NCBI GenBank assembly: GCA_015065205.1
Contig: SVQS01000099.1
Coordinates: forward strand, 1 to 6,932
Direction of reading: 5' to 3'
Source: Oscillospiraceae bacterium
GTDB taxonomy: Bacteria > Bacillota > Clostridia > Oscillospirales > CAG-272
Length of the DNA stretch: 6,932 bases
The first letter of the stretch is position 1. The number at the start of each line of letters is the position of its first letter. This document shows positions 1 through 5,405 of the stretch, one piece after another. The translations under genes and the position numbers were made by a program. The notes below the pieces were generated by a model. It worked only from the letters and a program-made list of their open reading frames with translations, did no database searches and was not told where the DNA came from.

Positions 1-1136
1 GCAAGATATTCCTCTTGCAAACGTTTCGCCTCGGGAGATGTGGGATCGAAATTACGTCGTTTTAGAGCACGCAGCATAATATTTTTAGGCGTTTCCTCGG
101 GGTCGATGAGCTCCAACGCACACACAGAGTAGCCGCAAGCTTCAAGACGCGCAAGGCGAAGCGCATCGGTTGCGGCATCGCAGAGCTTTTGGCGCAACAT
201 AGAGTGCTTTGCAATAAAGGAAAGTGCCTCACACTCGAGCGTGTGGTTCATTTCGTGGTGACAGCAGGGCGTGGAGAGAATAACATCCGCCTGCCATTCG
301 GTCGCCTTGTTTAGCACAAAATCGGTGGCAATGTCGCAGGCGTGCAGAGAAATGACCAGATGCACGTGCTCGTCGCACTCGTATTTATTAACGTCCCCAC
401 AAAGGAACTCCAAGCCGTCAAAGCCGAGTTTTTTGGCTACGTCGTTGCAATACGCCACAACGTCGGGCTTGAGGTCAACACCCGTCATACGCACGTCACG
501 TCCCAACACCACGGTAAAAAAGTGATATGCGGCAAAAGAAAGATAGCTCTTACCACAACACAAGTCGCAAATGCGAAGCGTTCCATCGCTCGGCAAGTGT
601 CCGATACAATCGCGAATGAGTTCAAGAAAACGGTTGATTTGACGGAATTTTGACTGCCTCTTATCGCGCACGCGACCATTCTCGTCGCTGACATCAAGAA
701 GCTTCAGAAAGGGCTCATTGCCATTTAAAATATAATTTTTTTCGCGGTTGTTGCTCTCAATCTTGGCACACGGTGCATCGTTTTGCTTGATTGCACGCAT
801 CAGCTTATCGAAACCGATGAGTGTGGTCTTGCCTTTTTTGGAAGAACGCAATTCGCAATCGCCAAGCGTAGTGATGATATTGACCTGTGCCCAAGCAGAT
901 GCGATTTGTTCCAAGCGGTCAGTATCATTGATTGCAATGTTCTCGTGCAATGCCTTGTTGTCTGCACGTAGTGTTTCGGCTTGCAAAACGGTCTTGCCAC
1001 TCACAAGGCGCAAGGTCAAGGTACATTTGACGCTTGCTTTCTCTTCGGGCTTGGAAAGCACCGCTTTTTTCAAAATTCCCTTTTCGGCAGCCGTCGAAAT
1101 CAGTTCGACGATTTTTTTGTATGCGTCATTTGTCAT
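1..1136 (-). CDS. Class I SAM-dependent methyltransferase (Methyltransf_32-like), C-terminus cut by window edge
   Basis: I read this frame by hand. It opens with ATG at 1136 and stays open for 378 codons to the left edge, so the stop codon is outside. Residues 1-160 are a less recognisable N-terminal region. The Rossmann methyltransferase core follows: motif I is LRICDLCCGKSYLSF (about 187-201), the acidic strand-2 end is TGVDLKPD (218-225), and a later STPCCHHE block (288-295) resembles the Cys/His-rich stretch of the methyltransferase family related to eukaryotic METTL25/RRNAD1. These features support SAM binding; the substrate cannot be told from sequence and could be RNA, protein or a small molecule. 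The start overlaps the end of the plsY-like gene by 11 bp (ATGACAAATGA). Purine-rich GAGGATGAGGACG just upstream, inside that gene, can act as the Shine-Dalgarno, which suggests translational coupling as the last visible gene of the operon. Confidence 0.87.
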   Translation of the reverse strand, partial: MTNDAYKKIVELISTAAEKGILKKAVLSKPEEKASVKCTLTLRLVSGKTVLQAETLRADNKALHENIAINDTDRLEQIASAWAQVNIITTLGDCELRSSKKGKTTLIGFDKLMRAIKQNDAPCAKIESNNREKNYILNGNEPFLKLLDVSDENGRVRDKRQSKFRQINRFLELIRDCIGHLPSDGTLRICDLCCGKSYLSFAAYHFFTVVLGRDVRMTGVDLKPDVVAYCNDVAKKLGFDGLEFLCGDVNKYECDEHVHLVISLHACDIATDFVLNKATEWQADVILSTPCCHHEMNHTLECEALSFIAKHSMLRQKLCDAATDALRLARLEACGYSVCALELIDPEETPKNIMLRALKRRNFDPTSPEAKRLQEEYL

Positions 1137-1875
1137 CGTCCTCATCCTCGGCTTTCTTCTTTTTCAGGTAATCGCCAAAATAGAACTTTTCCTCTTTGCC
1201 ATCCTGCACACGGCGATAGTTATGTCGGTGTGCAAAGAGTACAAAGAATGTAACAAACACAGCCATTGCCATTTGCAAGCCCTCGTTGGCAAACGCCTTG
1301 ACAAACAGCGGATACAAAAGCGAGATGGCCACAGAACCGAAGGCTACCAGCTTGGTGGCATATACGGAAAGAACAAAAACGATCAACAAAAGTCCCGCAA
1401 CAATAGGATGCAAAGCCGCGGCCGCGCCAATCATAGTAACAATCCCCTTGCCACCATTCAGACGGTGGAATACAGGAAACAGATTGCCAAGCACCACAAA
1501 AAACAACGCAAGTCCCGCGCCGTTGGCCTCCCACACAAACCTGCCAAACCATACGGCACCATATCCTATAAAAAACTCACACAAAGCACTTACTGCAGCC
1601 ATCTTTGTACCAAAAGAAACCAACATATTGTAAGTTCCCGCACTCTTTCTGCCCACGGTGCGAATGTCCGCTCCCAAAATACGGCGAGAAATGAGGATGG
1701 CAGGCGAGATACTGCCCAAAAGATATGGAATTACCATGCAAATAGCCGCACCCACAATGCTGGCAACAGCTATGGCACCAACGGGAAGATTGAGTTCGAC
1801 AATCATCCAATCAACCAAATTCCACATTTTTTTAATCACCGGCACTTCCTGTGCCGCTGTTAAAGCTATGTTCAT
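1126..1875 (-). CDS. plsY: PlsY-like acyl-phosphate:glycerol-3-phosphate acyltransferase, divergent motif 1
   Basis: PlsY is an integral membrane enzyme that moves an acyl group from acyl-phosphate to sn-glycerol-3-phosphate, giving lysophosphatidic acid in the first step of phospholipid synthesis. The 249-residue protein is mostly hydrophobic helices. Recognisable blocks are YLLGSISPAIL (51-61), DIRTVGRKSAGTYN (70-83), GNLFPVFHRLNGGKGIVT (130-147, the GGKG motif 2) and HRHNYRRVQDGKE (216-228, motif 3). Typical family motif 1 reads roughly GSGNxGATNxxR; here it is GRKSAGTYNMLV, so the usual Ser and Arg are absent, and the usual GH of motif 2 is GN. The protein also has about 38 more N-terminal residues than typical PlsY and a charged KKKKAEDEDDDK tail. 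The ATG at 1875 is chosen because GGAGG lies 4 nt upstream; internal Met codons lack such a site. It starts 10 bp after the peptidase stop. It may be a paralogue with changed activity. Confidence 0.85.
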   Translation of the reverse strand: MNIALTAAQEVPVIKKMWNLVDWMIVELNLPVGAIAVASIVGAAICMVIPYLLGSISPAILISRRILGADIRTVGRKSAGTYNMLVSFGTKMAAVSALCEFFIGYGAVWFGRFVWEANGAGLALFFVVLGNLFPVFHRLNGGKGIVTMIGAAAALHPIVAGLLLIVFVLSVYATKLVAFGSVAISLLYPLFVKAFANEGLQMAMAVFVTFFVLFAHRHNYRRVQDGKEEKFYFGDYLKKKKAEDEDDDK

Positions 1876-1885
1876 ACGACCTCCA

Positions 1886-2965
1886 TCAGAAGAGCTCTAT
1901 CAATTCCTTCGGGCTCTTTGTAAAGTTACGGATACTACCGTCGTTACAAACGGCAACCATATCCTCAATACGACAACCGTACTTCCCTTCGATGTAAATA
2001 CCCGGCTCAAAGGTGACTACGTGTCCACGCTCCAAAACATCCGCCTTGTCGGCCTTGGGAGAGAGACGGGGCTCCTCGTGAACATACATTCCCACACCGT
2101 GTCCCAAAGAGTGGCCGAAGCATCCCTTGTATCCCGCGCCGTGAATCACGTTACGTGCGGCAGTATCGAGTGCATAGCAGGAAACTCCCTCGGCGGCGGC
2201 TTCCAGCGCAACCGTTTGCGCCAAAAGAACGGTATTGTAAACCTTTTTGATATCTTCGTCGGCACGGCCGAGCACAATCGTACGTGTCATATCCGAGCAA
2301 TAACCGTCAAGACGTGCGCCAAAGTCCATTGTCAAAAAACCTTTTTCCAATTTGACCGGGCGCGGCACGCCGTGCGGACGGGAAGAATTTGTACCCGATA
2401 CCGCAATGGTTTCAAATGCCAAGCCTTGTGCTCCTTGGCGGCGCATATACATTTCCAACTCAAGGGCAACATCGATTTCGGTCATTTCGGGGGTGAGAAC
2501 CTTAAGAATGTGTGCAAAAGCCGCATCGGTGACGTTTTGTGCGCGCGCAATGGCTTCCAGCTCCTCATCGCTCTTGTGCAGGCGCAGACGCGTCAAAAGC
2601 GCAGATGCACCGCCCTCAAGTGCTATGCCCACAAACAGCTTGCGGTAACGCTCGTAGGAGCCAAAGGAAAGGTTGTCCTCTTCAATGACTACGCGCGCAC
2701 AGTTGTGCTCGCCGAGAATGGTTCTAATGGCATCGGTCGCGCCCTTTTCAGGGGTGAGTATCTGCATATCGGGGCAAGCCTTCTCCTTTGCCGCTTCCGC
2801 ATAGCGGAAATCGGTTAGAAGATAAGCATCCTTTTGCAAAACCAAAACCGCGCCGTCGTGAAACTCAAAGCCCGAAAGATACTGCTGGTTGAGCTGGTCG
2901 GTAATAATGGCGGCATCATAGCCGTTTTCTATCAATAATGCTTGAAAATTCTTCAAATTTGACAT
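1886..2965 (-). CDS. M24B-family Xaa-Pro aminopeptidase / dipeptidase-like metallopeptidase
   Basis: This 359-residue protein has the two-part layout of cytosolic Xaa-Pro peptidases (PepP/PepQ/YpdF/YqhT type), which remove N-terminal residues next to proline. An N-terminal creatinase-like domain covers about 1-128, and a pita-bread catalytic domain covers 130-359. The five dinuclear-metal ligands can be placed: D214 and D225 in LTMDFGARLDGYCSDMTRT, H289 in GHSLGHGVG, E320 in FEPGIYIE and E334 in CRIEDMV. H198 in SRPHG is the usual substrate-side histidine. The length is normal for the short bacterial members. I chose ATG at 2965 because AGAGGA lies 7 nt upstream. The frame remains open to 3127, but those upstream codons cover the promoter and are not conserved-looking. 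It is the first gene of the minus-strand operon. Exact specificity (aminopeptidase or dipeptidase) cannot be settled from sequence. Confidence 0.93.
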   Translation of the reverse strand: MSNLKNFQALLIENGYDAAIITDQLNQQYLSGFEFHDGAVLVLQKDAYLLTDFRYAEAAKEKACPDMQILTPEKGATDAIRTILGEHNCARVVIEEDNLSFGSYERYRKLFVGIALEGGASALLTRLRLHKSDEELEAIARAQNVTDAAFAHILKVLTPEMTEIDVALELEMYMRRQGAQGLAFETIAVSGTNSSRPHGVPRPVKLEKGFLTMDFGARLDGYCSDMTRTIVLGRADEDIKKVYNTVLLAQTVALEAAAEGVSCYALDTAARNVIHGAGYKGCFGHSLGHGVGMYVHEEPRLSPKADKADVLERGHVVTFEPGIYIEGKYGCRIEDMVAVCNDGSIRNFTKSPKELIELF

Positions 2966-2996
2966 ATTCAAATCCTCTTTTCCGGTTGTTTCTTTC

Positions 2997-3005
2997 ATTA
3001 TATCA
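2997..3005 (-). promoter_or_regulatory. Extended -10 promoter of the peptidase–plsY–methyltransferase operon
   Basis: On the minus strand this reads TGATATAAT, a perfect TATAAT -10 box with the TGn extension. A start of transcription about 7 nt downstream (near 2990) would leave a leader of roughly 25 nt holding the AGAGGA ribosome binding site. No good TTGACA match lies 16-18 bp upstream, as expected when an extended -10 compensates. The position also rules out the upstream in-frame ATG at 2998, which lies inside the -10 box. Confidence 0.65.
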
Positions 3006-3031
3006 CAAATTCCTAAAAAAGTATAGTCCCT

Positions 3032-3047
3032 GCAAAAATTTTTTTGC
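3032..3047. repeat. A/T-tract palindrome between divergent promoters
   Basis: GCAAAAA–TT–TTTTTGC is a perfect 7-bp inverted repeat with a 2-bp centre. It sits about 42-57 bp upstream of the predicted minus-strand start and about 50-65 bp upstream of the spoIIGA start. In that place it could be an UP-like or bent-DNA element for either promoter. No regulator is identified. Confidence 0.4.
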
Positions 3048-3054
3048 TCCTCTT

Positions 3055-3089
3055 TTGCGACAAATTTATCGGGAGGCGAGTTGTATAAT
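3055..3089 (+). promoter_or_regulatory. Putative spoIIG promoter with long spacer
   Basis: A perfect TATAAT lies at 3084-3089, with a predicted start near 3096 and a leader of about 23 nt carrying AGGAGG 8 nt before the spoIIGA ATG. The best -35-like hexamer is TTGCGA at 3055-3060 (4 of 6 to TTGACA), giving a 23-bp spacer. This is far from the ideal 17 but resembles the well-known Bacillus subtilis spoIIG promoter, whose boxes are 22 bp apart and which needs Spo0A~P to fire. The hexamer at a normal 17-bp distance (CAAATT) does not match. Confidence 0.6.
3056..3062 (-). promoter_or_regulatory. Candidate Spo0A box
   Basis: The minus strand reads TGTCGCA, 6 of 7 to the 0A box TGTCGAA. It overlaps the -35-like hexamer and is centred about 37 bp upstream of the predicted spoIIGA start, the region where Spo0A~P binds at the B. 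subtilis spoIIG promoter. I did not find a second good box 10 bp away. A single 7-mer is weak by itself; the gene context is what makes it credible. Confidence 0.45.
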
Positions 3090-3118
3090 AGAGACAGAAA
3101 CAAAAGGAGGCACCCCGT

Positions 3119-3976
3119 ATGGAACAAGAGGTTTACGTAGATCTTTATTTTTTGATCAACACCTGTATGAACTTGCTGACGCTGATGATAACGGCAACGC
3201 TACTGCATCGAAAGGTTAGTCGATGGCGCGCGTGGCTCTCCGCTGCCGCAGGGGGACTTTGGGCGGTGTTTGCGCTCTTTTTGGGTATGGAAGGCTTTTG
3301 GGGGCTTGTGTGTGACGGTGCTGTTATATTTTTGATGTCTGCCGCTGTGTTCGCCACACAAAAAAACTCTATCAAAACACTTTTGAAATGTACCATTGTT
3401 GGTATTCTTACATCTATGATACTCGGCGGTGTAATGACCGCTCTTTATGCCCTTTTTAACCGCATTAAGCTCCCTTTGGGAGACGCGCAGGAAAACAGTA
3501 GTTCCGTTCTTATCTTCGCTCTGATTGCCGCGCTGGCAGGACTTGCCACCGTGCAGGGCGGACGCTTCCTCGGTCTTTCCAAAAAAACAGAATATGTGAC
3601 CGTAAATGCCGAGCTGTTTGGCAAAACCGTAACACTGCGGGCGATGGTGGACACAGGCAACCACCTACGAGAGCCTATCAGCGGCCGTAGCGTCATTGTA
3701 GCCGACAGAGCTCGTATTCTTGCGGCTCTGCCCACATCGCTCTCCCAGGCGCTCCAAAGCCCCTCTGCGGAAGAATGGCTCTCGGACAACAAGTACGCCA
3801 CACGCATTCGCTTGGTTCCCACAAGCACTGCAACGGGATCGAGAATGCTCCCTGCCCTTCTTCCAGATAAACTAACACTCACCAACGGAAAGGAAACCTA
3901 CCCTGCCGATTATTTAATTGCACCTGCGCCAATGGAGGACACCTCGGATTTTGACGCTGTAATCGCAATGCACTGA
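3119..3976 (+). CDS. spoIIGA: SpoIIGA, sigma-E processing aspartic protease
   Basis: SpoIIGA is the membrane protease that cleaves the pro-sequence from pro-sigma-E in the mother cell after the forespore signal protein SpoIIR reaches it. The 285-residue protein begins with the family-typical EVYVDLYFLINTCMN (4-18). It has about five hydrophobic helices (roughly 6-30, 37-56, 62-80, 90-112 and 130-147) and then a soluble domain. That domain carries the retroviral-protease-like active site AMVDTGNHLREPISG (175-189), with D178 as the likely catalytic Asp, followed by SVIVAD and the RLVP…LLPDKLTL stretch seen in the family. It is somewhat shorter than the B. subtilis protein (about 309 residues). 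AGGAGG 8 nt before the ATG fixes the start. The gene sits 20 bp upstream of sigE, the canonical operon order, and its promoter region carries a Spo0A-box-like site. Confidence 0.95.
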   Translation: MEQEVYVDLYFLINTCMNLLTLMITATLLHRKVSRWRAWLSAAAGGLWAVFALFLGMEGFWGLVCDGAVIFLMSAAVFATQKNSIKTLLKCTIVGILTSMILGGVMTALYALFNRIKLPLGDAQENSSSVLIFALIAALAGLATVQGGRFLGLSKKTEYVTVNAELFGKTVTLRAMVDTGNHLREPISGRSVIVADRARILAALPTSLSQALQSPSAEEWLSDNKYATRIRLVPTSTATGSRMLPALLPDKLTLTNGKETYPADYLIAPAPMEDTSDFDAVIAMH

Positions 3977-3996
3977 TATACCATAGGAGGTATGCT

Positions 3997-4695
3997 ATGA
4001 CCTGGTTCAACCGCTTGCGGCTTCGAATTGCCGCCCTATTTTGCAAACCCAAAACACTATTTTACATCAACGGGCCGGACACACTCCCCTCTCCGCTCTC
4101 GGCAGAAGAGGAAGCCGATTGCATTGAACACATTGACGAAGATGACGTACGCACGCGCCTGATAGAACACAATCTACGTCTTGTGGTCTACGTTGCCAAA
4201 AAGTTTGAGAACGTAGGCACCGGCATTGAAGATTTGATCTCTATTGGAACCGTTGGACTCATCAAAGCCATCAACACCTTTCGCGCTGACAAAAGCATTA
4301 AGCTTGCTACCTATGCCTCTCGCTGTATCGAAAACGAAATTTTGATGTACATCCGCAAAAACAATTCGCAACGCACTGCCATCTCGATTGACGAGCCGCT
4401 CAACACCGACTGGGACGGCAACGAGCTTTTGCTCTCCGACATTTTAGGGAGCGAAGAAGATAGCATCTCCTATGAATTGGAGCAACGCGAGGAGCGACAA
4501 ATGGTGCGCGATGCCGTGTGCAATCTTGCTCCGCGTGAGCGTGAACTCATCGAGTTGCGCTATGGGATGCGAACCGGCAGAGAAATGACACAAAAAGAGG
4601 TTGCCGACCTTTTGGGAATTTCACAATCTTATATTTCCCGTTTGGAAAAACGCATTCTCTCCTCGCTTCGCGAAAATCTTGCCGGAAAAATATAA
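3997..4695 (+). CDS. sigE: RNA polymerase sporulation sigma factor sigma-E (pro-sigma-E)
   Basis: Sigma-E directs early mother-cell transcription during sporulation. The 232-residue product begins with a basic, hydrophobic pro-sequence (MTWFNRLRLRIAALFCKPKT) that holds the factor at the membrane until SpoIIGA cuts it. The conserved junction LFYINGPDTLPSPLS places cleavage near residues 21-23, so the pro-sequence is slightly shorter than the roughly 27 residues of B. subtilis. Region 2 is very strongly conserved: NLRLVVYVAKKFEN, EDLISIGTVGLIKAINTF and IKLATYASRCIENEILMY (about 59-119). Region 4 has the helix-turn-helix QKEVADLLGISQSYISRLEK (about 199-218). AGGAGG lies 6 nt before ATG, 20 bp after spoIIGA. 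A strong terminator follows directly, so sigG is not part of this transcript. Confidence 0.97.
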   Translation: MTWFNRLRLRIAALFCKPKTLFYINGPDTLPSPLSAEEEADCIEHIDEDDVRTRLIEHNLRLVVYVAKKFENVGTGIEDLISIGTVGLIKAINTFRADKSIKLATYASRCIENEILMYIRKNNSQRTAISIDEPLNTDWDGNELLLSDILGSEEDSISYELEQREERQMVRDAVCNLAPRERELIELRYGMRTGREMTQKEVADLLGISQSYISRLEKRILSSLRENLAGKI

Positions 4696-4697
4696 AT

Positions 4698-4736
4698 AAA
4701 AAAATGCTCATCCGCAAATGCGGATGAGCATTTTTT
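4698..4736. terminator. Bidirectional rho-independent terminator between convergent genes
   Basis: TGCTCATCCGC (4705-4715) pairs perfectly with GCGGATGAGCA (4720-4730) around an AAAT loop (4716-4719). The stem is flanked by seven A (4698-4704) and six T (4731-4736). Read on the plus strand it ends the spoIIGA-sigE transcript just after the sigE stop. Read on the minus strand the T-run ends the small membrane-protein gene whose stop is at 4746. Confidence 0.93.
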
Positions 4737-4745
4737 CTCTTTCAA

Positions 4746-5093
4746 TTATGCCAAGAGGGTATTCTTGATTTCGCGACCGAAATCAACAATAGCTTCCTTC
4801 AGTTGATCGAACGTGAAAACGCCAGCGAAGTGCAGAGCTACAATTGCTACGATAGCAATAATAGTTAGAACTGCGAATGTACCGAACATACGAGCATAGT
4901 TAGCAACGTTACGGTTCTTTGCACGAGCAGCCTTGCACCAAGCTACGATCCAACCGATTACGGGGATGCTGTAGAAAATAGCGCGGAGGAAATAGCCCCA
5001 ACCGGTGAGCGGCTTATAAGCCACCGGCAGATGCTTTTCGATTTCTTGCAGTTGCTTTCTCTTGGAGATCTTCTTAATCTTCGTCTTTTTCAT
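4746..5093 (-). CDS. Small two-helix membrane protein, unknown function (copy A)
   Basis: I do not recognise a named family. The 115-residue protein has a very basic N-terminus (MKKTKIKKISKRK), a conserved LPVAYKPLTGWGYFLRAIFY block (22-41), a first membrane helix around 33-53 containing IPVIG, a basic cytoplasmic-looking loop (ARAKNRNVANYAR, 56-68) and a second helix around 71-92. A short amphipathic tail (FDQLKEAIVDFGREIKNTLL) follows. From the LP motif onward it matches the neighbour at 5406-5672 at about 23 of 47 aligned positions, so the two are paralogues. Lysine is coded AAG in 12 of 13 cases and Phe always TTC, with many GCT, GGT and CGT codons, unlike the neighbours; together with the strong promoter this suggests high expression. 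The ribosome site GGAAAGGGTGA supports the start. It has its own promoter and terminator. Confidence 0.85.
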   Translation of the reverse strand: MKKTKIKKISKRKQLQEIEKHLPVAYKPLTGWGYFLRAIFYSIPVIGWIVAWCKAARAKNRNVANYARMFGTFAVLTIIAIVAIVALHFAGVFTFDQLKEAIVDFGREIKNTLLA

Positions 5094-5100
5094 AATTTTT

Positions 5101-5111
5101 TCACCCTTTCC
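5101..5111 (-). promoter_or_regulatory. Ribosome binding site of small membrane protein copy A
   Basis: On the minus strand this reads GGAAAGGGTGA, ending 7 nt before the ATG at 5093. Nearly the same GAAAGGGTGAAAAA stretch precedes copy B (5679-5687 onward). The shared, slightly non-standard site helps fix both starts. Confidence 0.7.
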
Positions 5112-5126
5112 TCTGACTCTGTCAGA
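5112..5126 (-). promoter_or_regulatory. Leader hairpin / palindrome directly before the copy A ribosome site
   Basis: TCTGAC–TCT–GTCAGA has perfect 6-bp arms. It begins about 8 nt after the predicted transcription start and touches the Shine-Dalgarno sequence. It could be an RNA hairpin that protects the 5' end or modulates translation, or a DNA operator. The counterpart before copy B has a different sequence but the same position and arm length. Confidence 0.5.
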
Positions 5127-5140
5127 ATGTTTACACTAAT

Positions 5141-5169
5141 AGATTACCACTTTTTTAAACATTTGTCAA
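5141..5169 (-). promoter_or_regulatory. Sigma-A-type promoter of small membrane protein copy A
   Basis: On the minus strand a perfect TTGACA (5164-5169) is followed after exactly 17 bp by TAATCT (5141-5146), a moderate -10. The predicted start is near 5134. Upstream of -35 lie long A-runs (AAAAAAAAGTAAAATA), like an UP element. Together they suggest a strong promoter. Confidence 0.75.
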
Positions 5170-5282
5170 GGGGTATTTTACTTTTTTTTGAAAAATATTT
5201 TATTTTTAAAAGTTTTTAAAAGAATTATTCACTTGTTTGAAATAAAATCTCTGCCCTGTTACAAAAAAAGTTAAAAATCAAC
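5170..5282. other. AT-rich intergenic stretch, no gene seen
   Basis: The gap between the two small membrane genes (5094-5405) holds the copy A leader and promoter, this very AT-rich part rich in A- and T-runs, and then the copy B terminator and 3' leader. I see no convincing reading frame, RNA gene or repeat here. The part nearest 5170 may help the copy A promoter as an UP-like region. Confidence 0.5.
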
Positions 5283-5319
5283 AAAAAAGCAGACGGAAAG
5301 ACGACCGCCTTTCCGTCTG
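5283..5319 (-). terminator. Rho-independent terminator of small membrane protein copy B
   Basis: CAGACGGAAAG (5290-5300) pairs perfectly with CTTTCCGTCTG (5309-5319) around an 8-nt loop. On the minus strand the stem is followed by CTTTTTTG, so it terminates the transcript of the gene ending at 5406. The plus-strand side has no T-run, so it works in one direction only. Confidence 0.9.
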
Positions 5320-5371
5320 TCAAGCATTTCTATTCTAAAATGCACGCCCGAGATACGTTGCTCTCAATCCC

Positions 5372-5390
5372 CTTTCAACCGAAGTGAAAG
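5372..5390 (-). other. Small hairpin with cUUCGg loop in the 3' leader of copy B
   Basis: On the minus strand CTTTCA and TGAAAG form a 6-bp stem that encloses CTTCGG plus one bulged T, so a stable C(UUCG)G tetraloop is possible. It lies 16 nt after the stop codon and before the terminator. It may simply be a 3' stabilising hairpin. Confidence 0.3.
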
Positions 5391-5405
5391 CGGTGATGTA
5401 ACCGA

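Noticed and set aside
748..1863. Long plus-strand open frame of 371 codons opposite the methyltransferase and plsY-like genes
   Set aside because: It lies antisense to two genes with clear family motifs, has no ribosome binding site worth noting, and its translation shows low-complexity, motif-free sequence.
1658..2818. Plus-strand open frame of 386 codons opposite the peptidase
   Set aside because: It is antisense to a peptidase with all five metal ligands in place. The translation resembles no family, and the frame is open only because of the codon bias of the real gene.
2966..3127. N-terminal extension of the peptidase frame to 3127, with a hydrophobic stretch like a signal peptide
   Set aside because: The extension covers the extended -10 box and the divergent spoIIG promoter. 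The ATG at 2965 has a good ribosome site and starts at the usual family position.
5094..5405. Riboswitch, small RNA or toxin-antitoxin in the gap between the small membrane genes
   Set aside because: All structured elements are explained as promoter, leader hairpin, 3' hairpin and terminator. I could not match a known riboswitch core or find a paired small gene. The two membrane proteins are paralogues with separate promoters, unlike a toxin-antitoxin pair.
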